A stretch of 64,000 bases of DNA, taken from the NCBI RefSeq assembly GCF_038561935.1, contig NZ_CP102770.1:7750001-7814000 (forward strand). Reading direction: 5' to 3'. This document shows, piece after piece, positions 32,748-42,300 of the stretch. Numbering within the stretch: position 1 is the first letter of the stretch; each line of letters starts with the position of its first letter. The notes below the pieces were generated by a model that saw only the letters and a list, made by a program, of their open reading frames with translations, was not told where the DNA came from and made no database searches. This stretch comes from Myxococcus stipitatus. GTDB taxonomy: Bacteria; Myxococcota; Myxococcia; Myxococcales; Myxococcaceae. A program made the translations under genes and the position numbers.

Positions 32748-34100
32748 CTACGCCGGCTTCGCGTGGTGCTCCAGGAAATGCGTGTCCAGGTCGCCAGCCT
32801 TGAAGGCCGCATCCTGGACGATTCGCAGGTGGAGCGGGATGTTCGTCTTGATGCCTTCGATGCGGAAGGACTGCAGCGCCGCCACCGAGCGCTCAATCGC
32901 CTCCGCGCGCGTGGCGCCGGAGATGATGAGCTTGGCGATGAGCGGGTCGTAGTTGGGCGTGACGGTGTTGCCCTCGACGTAGCCGGCGTCCAGGCGCACG
33001 CCTTCACCCGACGGCGGCTGGAACACCTTCAGCGGCCCGGGGGACGGGAAGAACTTCACCGGGTCCTCCGCGTAGATGCGGAACTCCAGCGCCGCGCCTT
33101 GGCGCTTCACGTCCTCCTGCTTCACCGTGAGGTGCTCACCCGCCGCGATGCGCAGCTGCCACCCGATGAGGTCCAGCCCCGTGGTGAGCTCCGTCACCGG
33201 GTGCTCCACCTGGAGTCGGGCGTTCATCTCGATGAAGTAGACCTCTCCATCCGAGTACAGGAACTCCACGGTGCCGGCATTCGCGTAGCCGAACGCCTTC
33301 GCCGCCGCGATGGCCGCGGTGAAGAGCTTGTCCGCCAGGGCCGCGTTCTTCCCGTCCGCGAAGAGCACGGACGGCGCCTCCTCCACCACCTTCTGGTGGC
33401 GCCGCTGGATGGAGCACTCACGCTCCAGGCAGTGGATGAGGTGGCCGTGCTGGTCCCCCAGGATCTGCACCTCGATGTGACGAGGCGCGGGGAAGTAGCG
33501 CTCCAGGTACACGCCCTCGCGGCCGAAAGAGGCCTTCGCCCGGTCCGTGCACTGGCGGAACACCTTCTCCAGCTCGGCGGGGTTGTTCGCCGCGGCCATG
33601 CCGATGCCGCCGCCGCCGCCCGCCGCCTTGCAGAGCACGGGGTAGCCGATGCGCTCCGCCTCCATCAACGCGGTGGCCACGTCCGGCACCACGTTCTCGC
33701 TGCCGGGCACCACGGGAACACCCGCCGCGGCCACCAGCTTGCGCGCATGGCTCTTGTCCTTCATCCGAGCCATCGCCTCCGGCGGAGGCCCCACGAAGAT
33801 GAGCCCCGCGTCCTTGCACGCCTGGGCGAACTCCCCGTTCTCCGACAGGAAGCCGTAGCCCGGGTGCACCGCCTGGGCGCCCGTCTTCTTCGCCGCCTCC
33901 AGGATGGCGGGGATGCTCAGGTAGCTGTCCTTCGCCGGCGCGGGGCCGATGCGCACCGCCTCGTCCGCCTCCTTCACGAAGGGCAGCTCCGCGTCCGCGT
34001 CCGAGTACACAGCGACGGTCTTCAGCCCCATCTGCCGCGCCGCCGCGCCGATACGACGCGCGATTTCACCTCGGTTGGCGATGAGCAGCTTCTGGAACAT
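32748..34100 (-). CDS. Biotin carboxylase subunit of acyl-CoA carboxylase
   Basis: The 450-aa enzyme carboxylates biotin with ATP and bicarbonate. It opens MFQKLLIANRGEIARRIGAA and has AVHPGYGFLSENGEFA, the ATP-grasp loop LCKAAGGGGGIGMAAANN, ECSIQRRHQKVVEEAPS, VEFLYSDGEVYFIEMNARLQ with VEHPVTELTTG, and EFRIYAEDP. All catalytic blocks are intact. ATG at 34100 gives the standard N-terminus. It starts the operon with the biotin carrier and crotonase. This arrangement fits a propionyl-, methylcrotonyl- or geranyl-CoA carboxylase, but the carboxyltransferase beta subunit is missing nearby. Confidence 0.93.
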   Translation of the reverse strand: MFQKLLIANRGEIARRIGAAARQMGLKTVAVYSDADAELPFVKEADEAVRIGPAPAKDSYLSIPAILEAAKKTGAQAVHPGYGFLSENGEFAQACKDAGLIFVGPPPEAMARMKDKSHARKLVAAAGVPVVPGSENVVPDVATALMEAERIGYPVLCKAAGGGGGIGMAAANNPAELEKVFRQCTDRAKASFGREGVYLERYFPAPRHIEVQILGDQHGHLIHCLERECSIQRRHQKVVEEAPSVLFADGKNAALADKLFTAAIAAAKAFGYANAGTVEFLYSDGEVYFIEMNARLQVEHPVTELTTGLDLIGWQLRIAAGEHLTVKQEDVKRQGAALEFRIYAEDPVKFFPSPGPLKVFQPPSGEGVRLDAGYVEGNTVTPNYDPLIAKLIISGATRAEAIERSVAALQSFRIEGIKTNIPLHLRIVQDAAFKAGDLDTHFLEHHAKPA

Positions 34101-34253
34101 GGCGCGGATCCTCAAGCAGCGACGGCGGGTGCGAAGGGCGGCGAACCTAACCCCCACCTCCTACCCTGACAAGGGAGCGTCCGAGCGTGCAACATGTCAC
34201 TACAGTCCAGTAAATTTGCGGCTCTTCGAAGGCATGTCGTACATTACCACACC

Positions 34254-34637
34254 GTGAAGCCCTCCTCCTTTCCAGGCACTGACGTTGGCGTGGTGGACCT
34301 CCATGGCGCCCGCCGCGCGCGACGGTTGGACCTCTACCGCACCCGCCAGGCGGACCGCGTTCGTGGCGTGCGTGGCACGCTCGAAGCTCTCACGCAGAGC
34401 GGGACCCTCTTCACCCCGGAAGGCACTCGCCGCGGGCTGGCGCTGCTCAAGGCGCTCCAGCTCCTGCAGCGCGCCAGCGCCCGGTTGGAAGAGCTGGCCG
34501 GTGACGGAGTGATTCCGGCGCCCCGGCTCCTGGAGCGCATCGATGCGCTCTACACGGAGCTGGACACCCTCTTCGCCCGCGCGGACAAGCTCGCCGGACG
34601 CGACGAGGCCAGCGTGGCGCGACTTCCCGCCCGCTAG
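34254..34637 (+). CDS. Hypothetical protein
   Basis: The 127-aa product (GTG 34254) is Arg/Leu-rich and mostly helical, with VVDLHGARRARRLDLYRTRQ near the start, GLALLKALQLLQRASARLEE in the middle and a terminal helix (LLERIDALYTELDTLFARAD) that could form a coiled coil. It has no membrane segment. An earlier in-frame start at 34194 would add 20 residues but overlaps a promoter-like pair (TTGCGG, 18 bp, TACATT) at about 34216-34245. No family is recognised. It is convergent with ftsZ and divergent from the biotin carboxylase gene. Confidence 0.55.
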   Translation: MKPSSFPGTDVGVVDLHGARRARRLDLYRTRQADRVRGVRGTLEALTQSGTLFTPEGTRRGLALLKALQLLQRASARLEELAGDGVIPAPRLLERIDALYTELDTLFARADKLAGRDEASVARLPAR

Positions 34638-34669
34638 CCCGCTCGAAACGACTTGGGACGTGGAGCCCC

Positions 34670-35893
34670 TTACGGGAGCTCGGTCTGCCCCTGGCGGCGC
34701 AGGAACGTGGGGATGTCGAACTGGTCCTCGTCCAGCGGGAGCGCGGAGTCCTTCACCACCGACGTGCGGTTGCTGATGGACTTGTTGGCCTCCACCGCGG
34801 CCAGGGGACGCGGCGCGCCGCCCTTCGCGGGCACCAGGCTGGCCACTTCCTCACGCGCGCCGATGAGCACCGACTGCTGCGGCGGACGGGCCAAAGGGAC
34901 CTGCACCACCGGCGCCACCTGGCGGACCTTGGGCGCGTCGCGGTGGACGAAGCCCGTGGCGATGATGGTGATCTTCACCTCGTCCTGGATGTTCTCGTCG
35001 ATGAGCGAGCCGAAGATGATCTCCGCCTCGCTGTCGGCCGCGTCGTGGACCAGGGTCAGCGCCTCGTTGACCTCCTGAAGCGTCATGTCCCGGCCGCCCG
35101 TGATGTTGATGAGCAGGCCCGTGGCGCCGTCGATGGAGACGTCCTCCAGCAGCGGGCTGGCGATGGCCTGCTGCATGGCGGTGAGGGCGCGCTTCTCTCC
35201 GGACGAATGTCCCGTGCCCATGAGCGCCAGACCCTTGTCGCTCATGATGGTCTTCACGTCGGCGAAGTCGACGTTGATGTAGCCGTGGTACTGGATGAGG
35301 TCGCTGATGCCCTGCACGGCGTTGAGCAGCACCTCGTCGGCGCGCTTGAACGTCTCCAACAGCGGCATGGGCGCGTTGGAGAGCGACAGCAGGCGCTGGT
35401 TCGGAATGGTGATGAGCGTGTCCACCGCGGCCTTGAGCTCGACGATGCCCTGCTCGGCCTGCTTGCGGCGCTTGTTGCCCTCGAAGAGGAACGGCTTGGT
35501 GACCACACCCACCGTGAGGCAACCCAGGCTCTTGGCGATGTCCGCGATGATGGGCGCGGCGCCCGTGCCCGTGCCACCGCCCATGCCCGCCGTCACGAAG
35601 ACCATGTCGGCGCCCTCGAGCACCGCGGCAATCTGGTCCCTGGACTCCAGCGCGGCCTCGCGGCCCATCTCCGGGTTGGCCCCGGCGCCCAGACCCTTGG
35701 TCAGCGTCTGGCCCAACTGAAGTCGCGTGGGCGCCTTGCTCGCGGCAAGCGCCTGGATATCGGTGTTGGCGGCAATGAAGTCGACCCGGTCCAGCTTGGA
35801 CAGAATCATCGTGTTGACCGCGTTGCAGCCGGCCCCGCCCGCCCCGACGACCCGAATCTTGGCGGCCTGCTTGCTCTGATCAAACTGGTCCAT
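34670..35893 (-). CDS. ftsZ: Cell-division GTPase FtsZ
   Basis: The 407-aa tubulin homologue polymerises into the Z-ring. Its GTP-binding parts are [16 protein letters not shown] near the start, the tubulin signature [20 protein letters not shown], and [15 protein letters not shown] with the T7 loop nearby. The C-terminal peptide [12 protein letters not shown] is the conserved tail that binds FtsA, SepF or ZipA. The linker before it is moderately short. AAAGGA is 7 bp before ATG 35893. The gene is isolated from ftsA by a 6.8-kb gene and two terminators, so it probably has its own promoter in 35894-36217. Confidence 0.97.
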   Translation of the reverse strand: MDQFDQSKQAAKIRVVGAGGAGCNAVNTMILSKLDRVDFIAANTDIQALAASKAPTRLQLGQTLTKGLGAGANPEMGREAALESRDQIAAVLEGADMVFVTAGMGGGTGTGAAPIIADIAKSLGCLTVGVVTKPFLFEGNKRRKQAEQGIVELKAAVDTLITIPNQRLLSLSNAPMPLLETFKRADEVLLNAVQGISDLIQYHGYINVDFADVKTIMSDKGLALMGTGHSSGEKRALTAMQQAIASPLLEDVSIDGATGLLINITGGRDMTLQEVNEALTLVHDAADSEAEIIFGSLIDENIQDEVKITIIATGFVHRDAPKVRQVAPVVQVPLARPPQQSVLIGAREEVASLVPAKGGAPRPLAAVEANKSISNRTSVVKDSALPLDEDQFDIPTFLRRQGQTELP

Positions 35894-35911
35894 TGGCGGT
35901 CCTTTCGGCAG

Positions 35912-35925
35912 GCGTCGCGCGACGC
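35912..35925. promoter_or_regulatory. 14-bp perfect palindrome in the ftsZ leader
   Basis: GCGTCGCGCGACGC is perfectly self-complementary and lies 6 bp upstream of the ftsZ ribosome site (complement of TCCTTT at 35900-35905). It could be an operator or form a hairpin that affects translation of ftsZ; in DNA this GC-rich, chance occurrence cannot be excluded. Confidence 0.3.
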
Positions 35926-35983
35926 AGCGCGCGGGCCTCCAACCTCCACCATCATCAGCAAGTCCAGATCTTTGGCAAGTATT

Positions 35984-36003
35984 CCGCTACGCACATGTAG
36001 CGG
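35984..36003. promoter_or_regulatory. 7-6-7 inverted repeat upstream of ftsZ
   Basis: CCGCTAC at 35984-35990 is the exact reverse complement of GTAGCGG at 35997-36003, with six bases between. It is centred about 100 bp before the ftsZ start, a typical place for a dimeric repressor or activator site. Confidence 0.4.
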
Positions 36004-36217
36004 GATGACGCGGCACCGAGTCCTGACGCGGACTTACACGGCGGCGTCGAAAGCAAGCGGCGCGGCATGGTGGGTCCACCTGGCCCCTTGACTCGCGAAA
36101 TGCCACGCCCCCTGGCGGGTCTCCCTCGCGGCACCGGTGCCTGAAATCCCCCCACGCCCGAGGTCTTCACGGACCGTCTCTCCGCCAGGACCTCGGGTGA
36201 TGGACGGCCTTCGCTCC

Positions 36218-36261
36218 AAAAACCGAGGGTGGTTCCGGACGACCTTCCGGAACCACCCTCG
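36218..36261 (-). terminator. Rho-independent terminator of the giant surface-protein gene
   Basis: On the minus strand a perfect 15-bp stem (36261-36247 with 36238-36224) and 8-nt loop is followed by a U-run, seen as five A residues at 36218-36222. It begins 65 bp past the stop at 36326 and should block read-through into ftsZ. Confidence 0.9.
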
Positions 36262-36325
36262 CATCAGCGACTGCGAATGTCAGCCCCCAGGAGCCATGGT
36301 GGGCGCCCGGGGTGGCGCGAGCGCA

Positions 36326-39300
36326 TCAGGGGCTCTCGCGCTCCACTTCCACCTTGCCCACACGGAGGATGGTGAACTCCACGCGGCGGTTGTTCTCCCG
36401 GCCCTTCGCCGTCTTGTTGGTGTCCACCGGCTTCGCCTCGCCGTAGCCCTGCGACTCCAGACGGGCGGCGGCGATGCCCTCCTTCACCAGGAACTCGCGC
36501 ACGTTGGCGGCGCGGCGGCGAGACAGGTCCAGGTTGGCGGCGTCATTGCCGTCGCTGTCCGTGTGGCCTTCCACCCGCAGCAGCTCCACCTGCGGGTTGG
36601 CGCGCAGCACCGCGGCCACCTGCTTCAGCAGCGGGAAGGAGCGCGGGAGGATGATGTCCTTGCCCGTGGCGAAGTGGACCTTCTCCAGGATGACGACACG
36701 CTCACCGTCGACCTGGACCTTCACCTTGCCCTTGTCCGGGCAGCCGTCCTCGTCCGTGACGCCGTTGATGACCTCGGGCTCGAGCGGGCACTTGTCCGCC
36801 ACGTCCGCGATGCCGTCCTTGTCGTTGTCCAGGTCCGGGCAGCCGTCGGTGTCCTCGAAGCCGTCCTTGTCCTCGGCCTCCTTCGGGCAGCGGTCATCCG
36901 GGTCCATGAGCCCGTCCCCATCCGAGTCCACGGGCGGAGCCTCGTCCGGGCACCCGTCCTCGTCCTGGAAGCCGTTCGACGTCTCGGGCTGGTTCACGCA
37001 CTGGTCGGCCCCATCGAGGATGCCGTCCTGGTCGTTGTCCGGATCCGGGCAGCCGTCCGCGTCCTCGAAGCCGTCCTTGTCCTCGGCCTCCTTCGGGCAG
37101 CGGTCGTCGCGGTCGTAGATGCCGTCGCCGTCCGAGTCCAACGGAGGAGGCGGCTCCGCCTTCTGCTGCTCCACCGGCGGGCTGTAGCTGAACCCCGCCA
37201 GCAGCCGGTAGCCCGGCGTGCCGTAGCCACGGGTGAGGCCCGGGCCACCGCCCAGGTGCGCGGTGAAGCCGCTCGGCGCGCGGTACTTCAGCGCGGCGAG
37301 CACCTCCAGTGGGGTCTCCTCCGTGTCCTGCTCATCCAGACCGACGGCGCCGATCAGCGTCGCCTCGGCGGACAGCGGTAACCGGCCCAGCGTGAAGGGA
37401 ATCTCCGTGCCCAGGCCGTAGGTGAAGGCGTTGCCCGCCGTCACGTTGCGCAGTACCTGCTTCTCGCGGAGATCCACACCGACGTTCGCCGCGAAGCGAA
37501 CGTTCTCCCCGTACTCGGCCACCAGCTTGGGCTGCACGCCCACCCCGGAGCTTCCGAGGAAGTCGTTGCCCCCCGCCGTGGGCAGCGACACCGGAACCAC
37601 CAACGCGAGGCCGAAGTGCTCCGCGTCGACGAGGCGCGCCTTCGGCACGAGCCGCAGGTCACCGATGCCACCGGAGCCCACGCCCTTCGAGAAGGACGAG
37701 TCCACCTGCGGCGCCGGCTCCGAGTCCTGGAACGTCACTGGCAACACGACGCCCAGCTCGAAGCGGTCGAACAGACCCACCGCGCCCATCAGGTCCACGC
37801 CCAGCTGACGGCTCACCAACGCGGTGATGAACCGGTCCGAGCGAGGGTCCATGAAGTTCAGCGGCTTGCTGCCGTAGTTCAGCGTCGCCCCCAGGTTCAG
37901 CCCCAGGTGACGCTGCACGCGGGCGCTGTGGATGCCGAGGATGTCCTCGGCGCCCGGCCCCGGCTTGAACCGCTGCACGTCGATGGACTGCGACGCCCCC
38001 GAGGGCGCCACCACCTGCGCCTGCGCGGGCTGCGCCACCATCACCCCACCGAGGGCCAGGCCCCCGGCGATGCCCGCCGCCAGGCCCCGCGACGAACGCT
38101 CCGTCGCGCGGCGAAAGCGGCGCAGCATCGGGGCCGCCAGGAGCAGCAGCGCCAGCGGCGCGAACGTCCCCGCTCCGCCCGTGCTGCAGCCACGGCCGAC
38201 GACAACGAAGTCGTCATTGCCATTGAGCGGGTTCGAGCCACCGGTGACCTCTTCCCCGTCGCTCGCGCCACCGCGGTCGGTGTCGCGGTCGTTCGGGTCC
38301 GTCTCGCCGTTGTCGACACCGCCGTTGTGGTTGGCGTCCTCCGCACCGTCCTTCAGCCCATCCCCATCCGTGTCCGGGTTGAGGGGATTGGTCGCATTGG
38401 CGCCGCGGACTTCCACGCCATCCGGCAGCGCGTCGTCATCCGTGTCGGCGTCGTTCGGGTTGGTCTCCGTGGCATCCACGCGACCGTTGTGGTCCGCATC
38501 CTCCTCACCGTCCTTGAGGCCGTCCCCATCCGTGTCCGCCCGCTTCGGGTCGGTGGTGGTGGACGGGTCCGCGTCCGGCACGAAGTTCGGGGAGTTGACG
38601 TCGGTGCCCGGAGGCGCCGTCTCGCGCGTGACGCCGCGCTCCGTGCCGTCGTTCACGCCGTCGTTGTCGCTGTCGGGGTCGTTCGCGTCGATGCGGCCGT
38701 CCCCATCCGTGTCGGTGATGCCGTCCTGACCGTCCGGCACGCCGTCATCGTCCGTGTCGGGGTCACGAGGATCCAGACCCAGCTCGATTTCAGTCTCGTC
38801 GTCGATGCCATCCAGGTCGGAGTCCTTGTCGTCCGCGGCGACGTTCGGGTTGGTCTCACCCGGGTCCACGCGGCCGTTGTGGTTGGCGTCCTCGATGCCG
38901 TCGAGCACGCTGCCACCGTCCGTGTCGACATTGAGCGGGTCCGTCGTCGTCGTCGGGTCCGCATCCGGGATGAAGACCGTGGTGTCGGTGTCCGTGCCCT
39001 CGGGCTCGGTGATTCCCAGCTCCGTGCCGTCCTGCACGCCGTCCCCGTCGGTGTCCGCCAACACGGGGCTCGTCTCGCCCGGGTCGACAACGCCGTCGTG
39101 GTCCTTGTCCTCGGTGCCGTCGAGCAGACCGTCGTTGTCCGTGTCGTCGTCGAGCGGATCCGTCCCGCCCACGGTCACCTCGATGCCATCCGGGATGCCG
39201 TCGTCGTCCGTGTCCGGATCGTTCGGGTCCGTGCCACGCGTGACCTCGTCCTCGTCGTTCAGGCCATCGCCGTCGGTGTCGACGGTGAGGTTGATGGTCC

Positions 39301-42300
39301 ACGTGAAGCTCGCGGGCGTGGCGTCCACGTCACCGTCGGCGTCCACCGCGCGGACCTGGAAGGTGTGCTGCCCCTGCGCCAGGTTCGCGTAGTCGATGGG
39401 CCCCGTGCAGGCCGTGAAGGCCGCACCATCGAGCGAGCACTCGAAGGTGTCGCGCACATCGCCGGAGGTCGAGACGAACTCGAACCGCGCGTTCGCGGTG
39501 GTCGAGGCCGCCGGCGGGCTCGCCGTGATCTGCGTGTCCGGCACCGTGTCCACGGAGAAGTTCACCGTGTCCGTGGCCGTGTTGCCCGTGGAGTCCTCGG
39601 CGGTCGCCACCACCGTGTGGGCGCCGTCGCCCAGCCGCGTGGACACCGGCAACGACCAGGTGCCATCCGCCTGCGCCGTCACCGTGCCCACCGTGGCGCC
39701 GTCCACCTGGACCGTCACCGTGGCGCCCGCCTCGGCCGTACCCGTGTACGTCACCACGCCGTTCGTCAGCACCTCACCCTCGGTCGGAGCGGTGATGTCC
39801 ACCGACGTGCTCGTATCCACGCGGAAGGCGTTCGTGTCCGTCGCGGTGTTGCCAGCCTCGTCCTCCGCCGTGGCCGTCACGGAGTGAGGACCATCCGCCA
39901 GCGCGGCGGGCCCCGGCAGCATCCAGTTGCCGTCCAGCGACGCAACCACCGTCCCGATGACGGTGCCGTCCACGGTCACCGTCACCGTGGCGCCCGGCTC
40001 CGCCGTACCCGTGTACGTCACCACGCCATCGGTCAGCACCGCGCCATCCGCCGGATTGGAGATGGTCACCGTGGTCTGCGTGTCCACCCGGAAGGTGTTC
40101 GTATCCGAGGCCGTGTTGCCGCTTCCGTCATCGGCCGTGGCCGTCACGGAGTGCGGGCCATCCGCCAGCGACGCGGGCCCCGGCAAGGACCACGAGCCAT
40201 CCGGCTGCGCCGTCACCGTCCCGACGACGTTGCCGTCCACGGTCACCGTCACCGTGGAGCCCGGCTCCGCGGTCCCCGCGTACGTCACCACGCCGTTCGT
40301 CAGCACGGCGCCTTCCGCCGGCGTCGTGATGCTCACCGACGTCTGCGTGTTCACCGTGAAGTTGTTCGTGTCCGTCGCGGTGTTGCCAGCCTCGTCCTCC
40401 GCGGTCGCCGTCACCGTGTGCGGGCCCTCGCCCAGCGTCGCGATGCCCGGAACAGTCCAGCTTCCGTTCGCCGCCGCCGTCGTCGTGCCCACCACCGTGC
40501 CGTCCACGGTCACCGTCACCGTGGCGCCCGGCTCCGCCGTCCCCGTGTACGTCACCACCGCGTCGTTGATGACCGAGCCATCCACGGGCGTCGTGATGCT
40601 CACCGCCGTCGTCGTATCCACCGTGAAGGCGTTCGTGTCCGTCGCGGTGTTGCCAGCCTCGTCCTCCGCCGTGGCCGTCACCGTGTGCGGCCCGTCACCC
40701 AGCGTCGCGACACCCGGAACGGTCCAGCTTCCGTTCGCCGCCGCCGTCGTCGTGCCGACGACATTGCCGTCCACGGTCACCGTCACCGTGGCGCCCGGCT
40801 CCGCGGTGCCCGTGTACGTCACCGCGCCGTTGGTGATGACCGAGCCCTCCGCCGGCGTCGTGATGCTCACCGCCGTCCCCGAATCCACCGTGAAGGTGTT
40901 CGTGTCCGTCGCGGTGTTGCCGTTCGTGTCTCGCGCGGAGGCCGTCACCGTGTGCGGACCATCCGCCAGCGGCGTGGCCACCGGCAGAGACCAGGAGCCA
41001 TCCGGGCCCGCGGTCACCGTGTCCACCACCGTGCCGTCCACGGAGAGGGTCACCGTGGCGCCCGGCTCCGCCGTCCCCGTGTACGTCACCACCGGGTTCG
41101 TCAGCGTCGCGCCCTCGGCAGGACCCGAGATGCTCACGGTCGTCTGCGTATCCACCGTGAAGGTCGAAGTCGTCGCGGTGCTCTCGCGAGTCGCGTCATG
41201 GGCGACCACGGACACGTTGTAGACCCCATCCGTCACGGCGATGGGAATCGTGAAGGTCCAGTTGCCCCCCGTCACGGGCGTCGCCGGGTACTCGATGCCA
41301 TTGAGCGTCACCACCACGCTCGTGGCACCTCCGGACGCAGTCCCCGTGATTTGCGTCGGAGCGGTCGTCAACACCGCGTTGTTCGCAGGGCTGACGATGA
41401 CCGGCGGCGGCAAGGTGCTGCTGTTCTGCACCGTGAAGGTGTTGGTGTTGCTGACCGGTCCGGTCGCGCCGTTCAGCACGGAGATCGCGTTCACCGTGTG
41501 CGTGCCAATGGCCAGGTCCGTCGTCGGCGTGTACGTGAACTCCCCCGCGCCATTCGCCGTCACCTGCGCCAGTTCCACACCATCCACGGAGATGATGACC
41601 GTGCTGTTCGGGGTCGCCGTGCCCGTGATGGGAGGACGCACACCCGTGATGGAGCCGTTGGCCGGCGTCTGGATGACCGGTGCGGCAGGCGTCACGAAAG
41701 GCCCGGCCACGGACTCGAGAACACCCCCTTGACCGGAGATCGCACCGTACGTCGGACCATCCGGCGCATCCGGGTCACCCTGCGTACCAGGGCTGCCGCC
41801 CGCGAGGTCCGGCGTGCAATTCACCACGTCACCCTGGAGCAGCACCCGGCCGCCGCCTCCACCACCGCCTGGGCCGTGCTGCTTGAACGGAGTGCTTCCA
41901 CCCGCACCACCGCGCGCCGCCACGTTGTTGGCATTGCAGGTCAGTTCGCCGGTGACTCGCAGGGAGATGGTGCCACCCGCACCACCACCACCCGCCGCGT
42001 CGTTGCCCCGCCCCGTCGTATCCACGCCCGCCAGACCGTTTGCGGAAATCACTCCCGCGCCCGTGATGGAGGCCGCGCGGATGAACACGATGCCACCCGC
42101 CGCGTTGCCAGCACCACCGAGGTCATCATTGCTGTGACCCGCGCCGCCGCCACCACCAAACAGCAGGTGGTTCAGCGCGCTGAAGCTCATGGGAGCACCA
42201 CCGAGGCCACCCACGTCACGAGAAGGCGGCTCATCGCCGTCCCACGTACGACCTCCCTTGCCTCCCTGTCCCGCGCTGCCACCACCGCCACCACCCGAGT

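Larger units (their letters stand above)
35894..36325. other. ftsZ leader and upstream spacer
   Basis: This 432-bp interval contains, from ftsZ outward, the ftsZ ribosome site, a 14-bp palindrome (35912-35925), a 7-6-7 inverted repeat (35984-36003), and the terminator of the giant gene (36218-36261). I could not identify a convincing sigma70 promoter for ftsZ; TTGCCA at about 35972-35977 (minus strand) lacks a good -10 partner. No open frame of note is present. Confidence 0.5.

Noticed and set aside
39532-41134. Regular direct repeats resembling a repeat array
   Set aside because: The 267-bp units are in-frame Ig-like protein repeats, far longer than CRISPR repeats and with no spacers.
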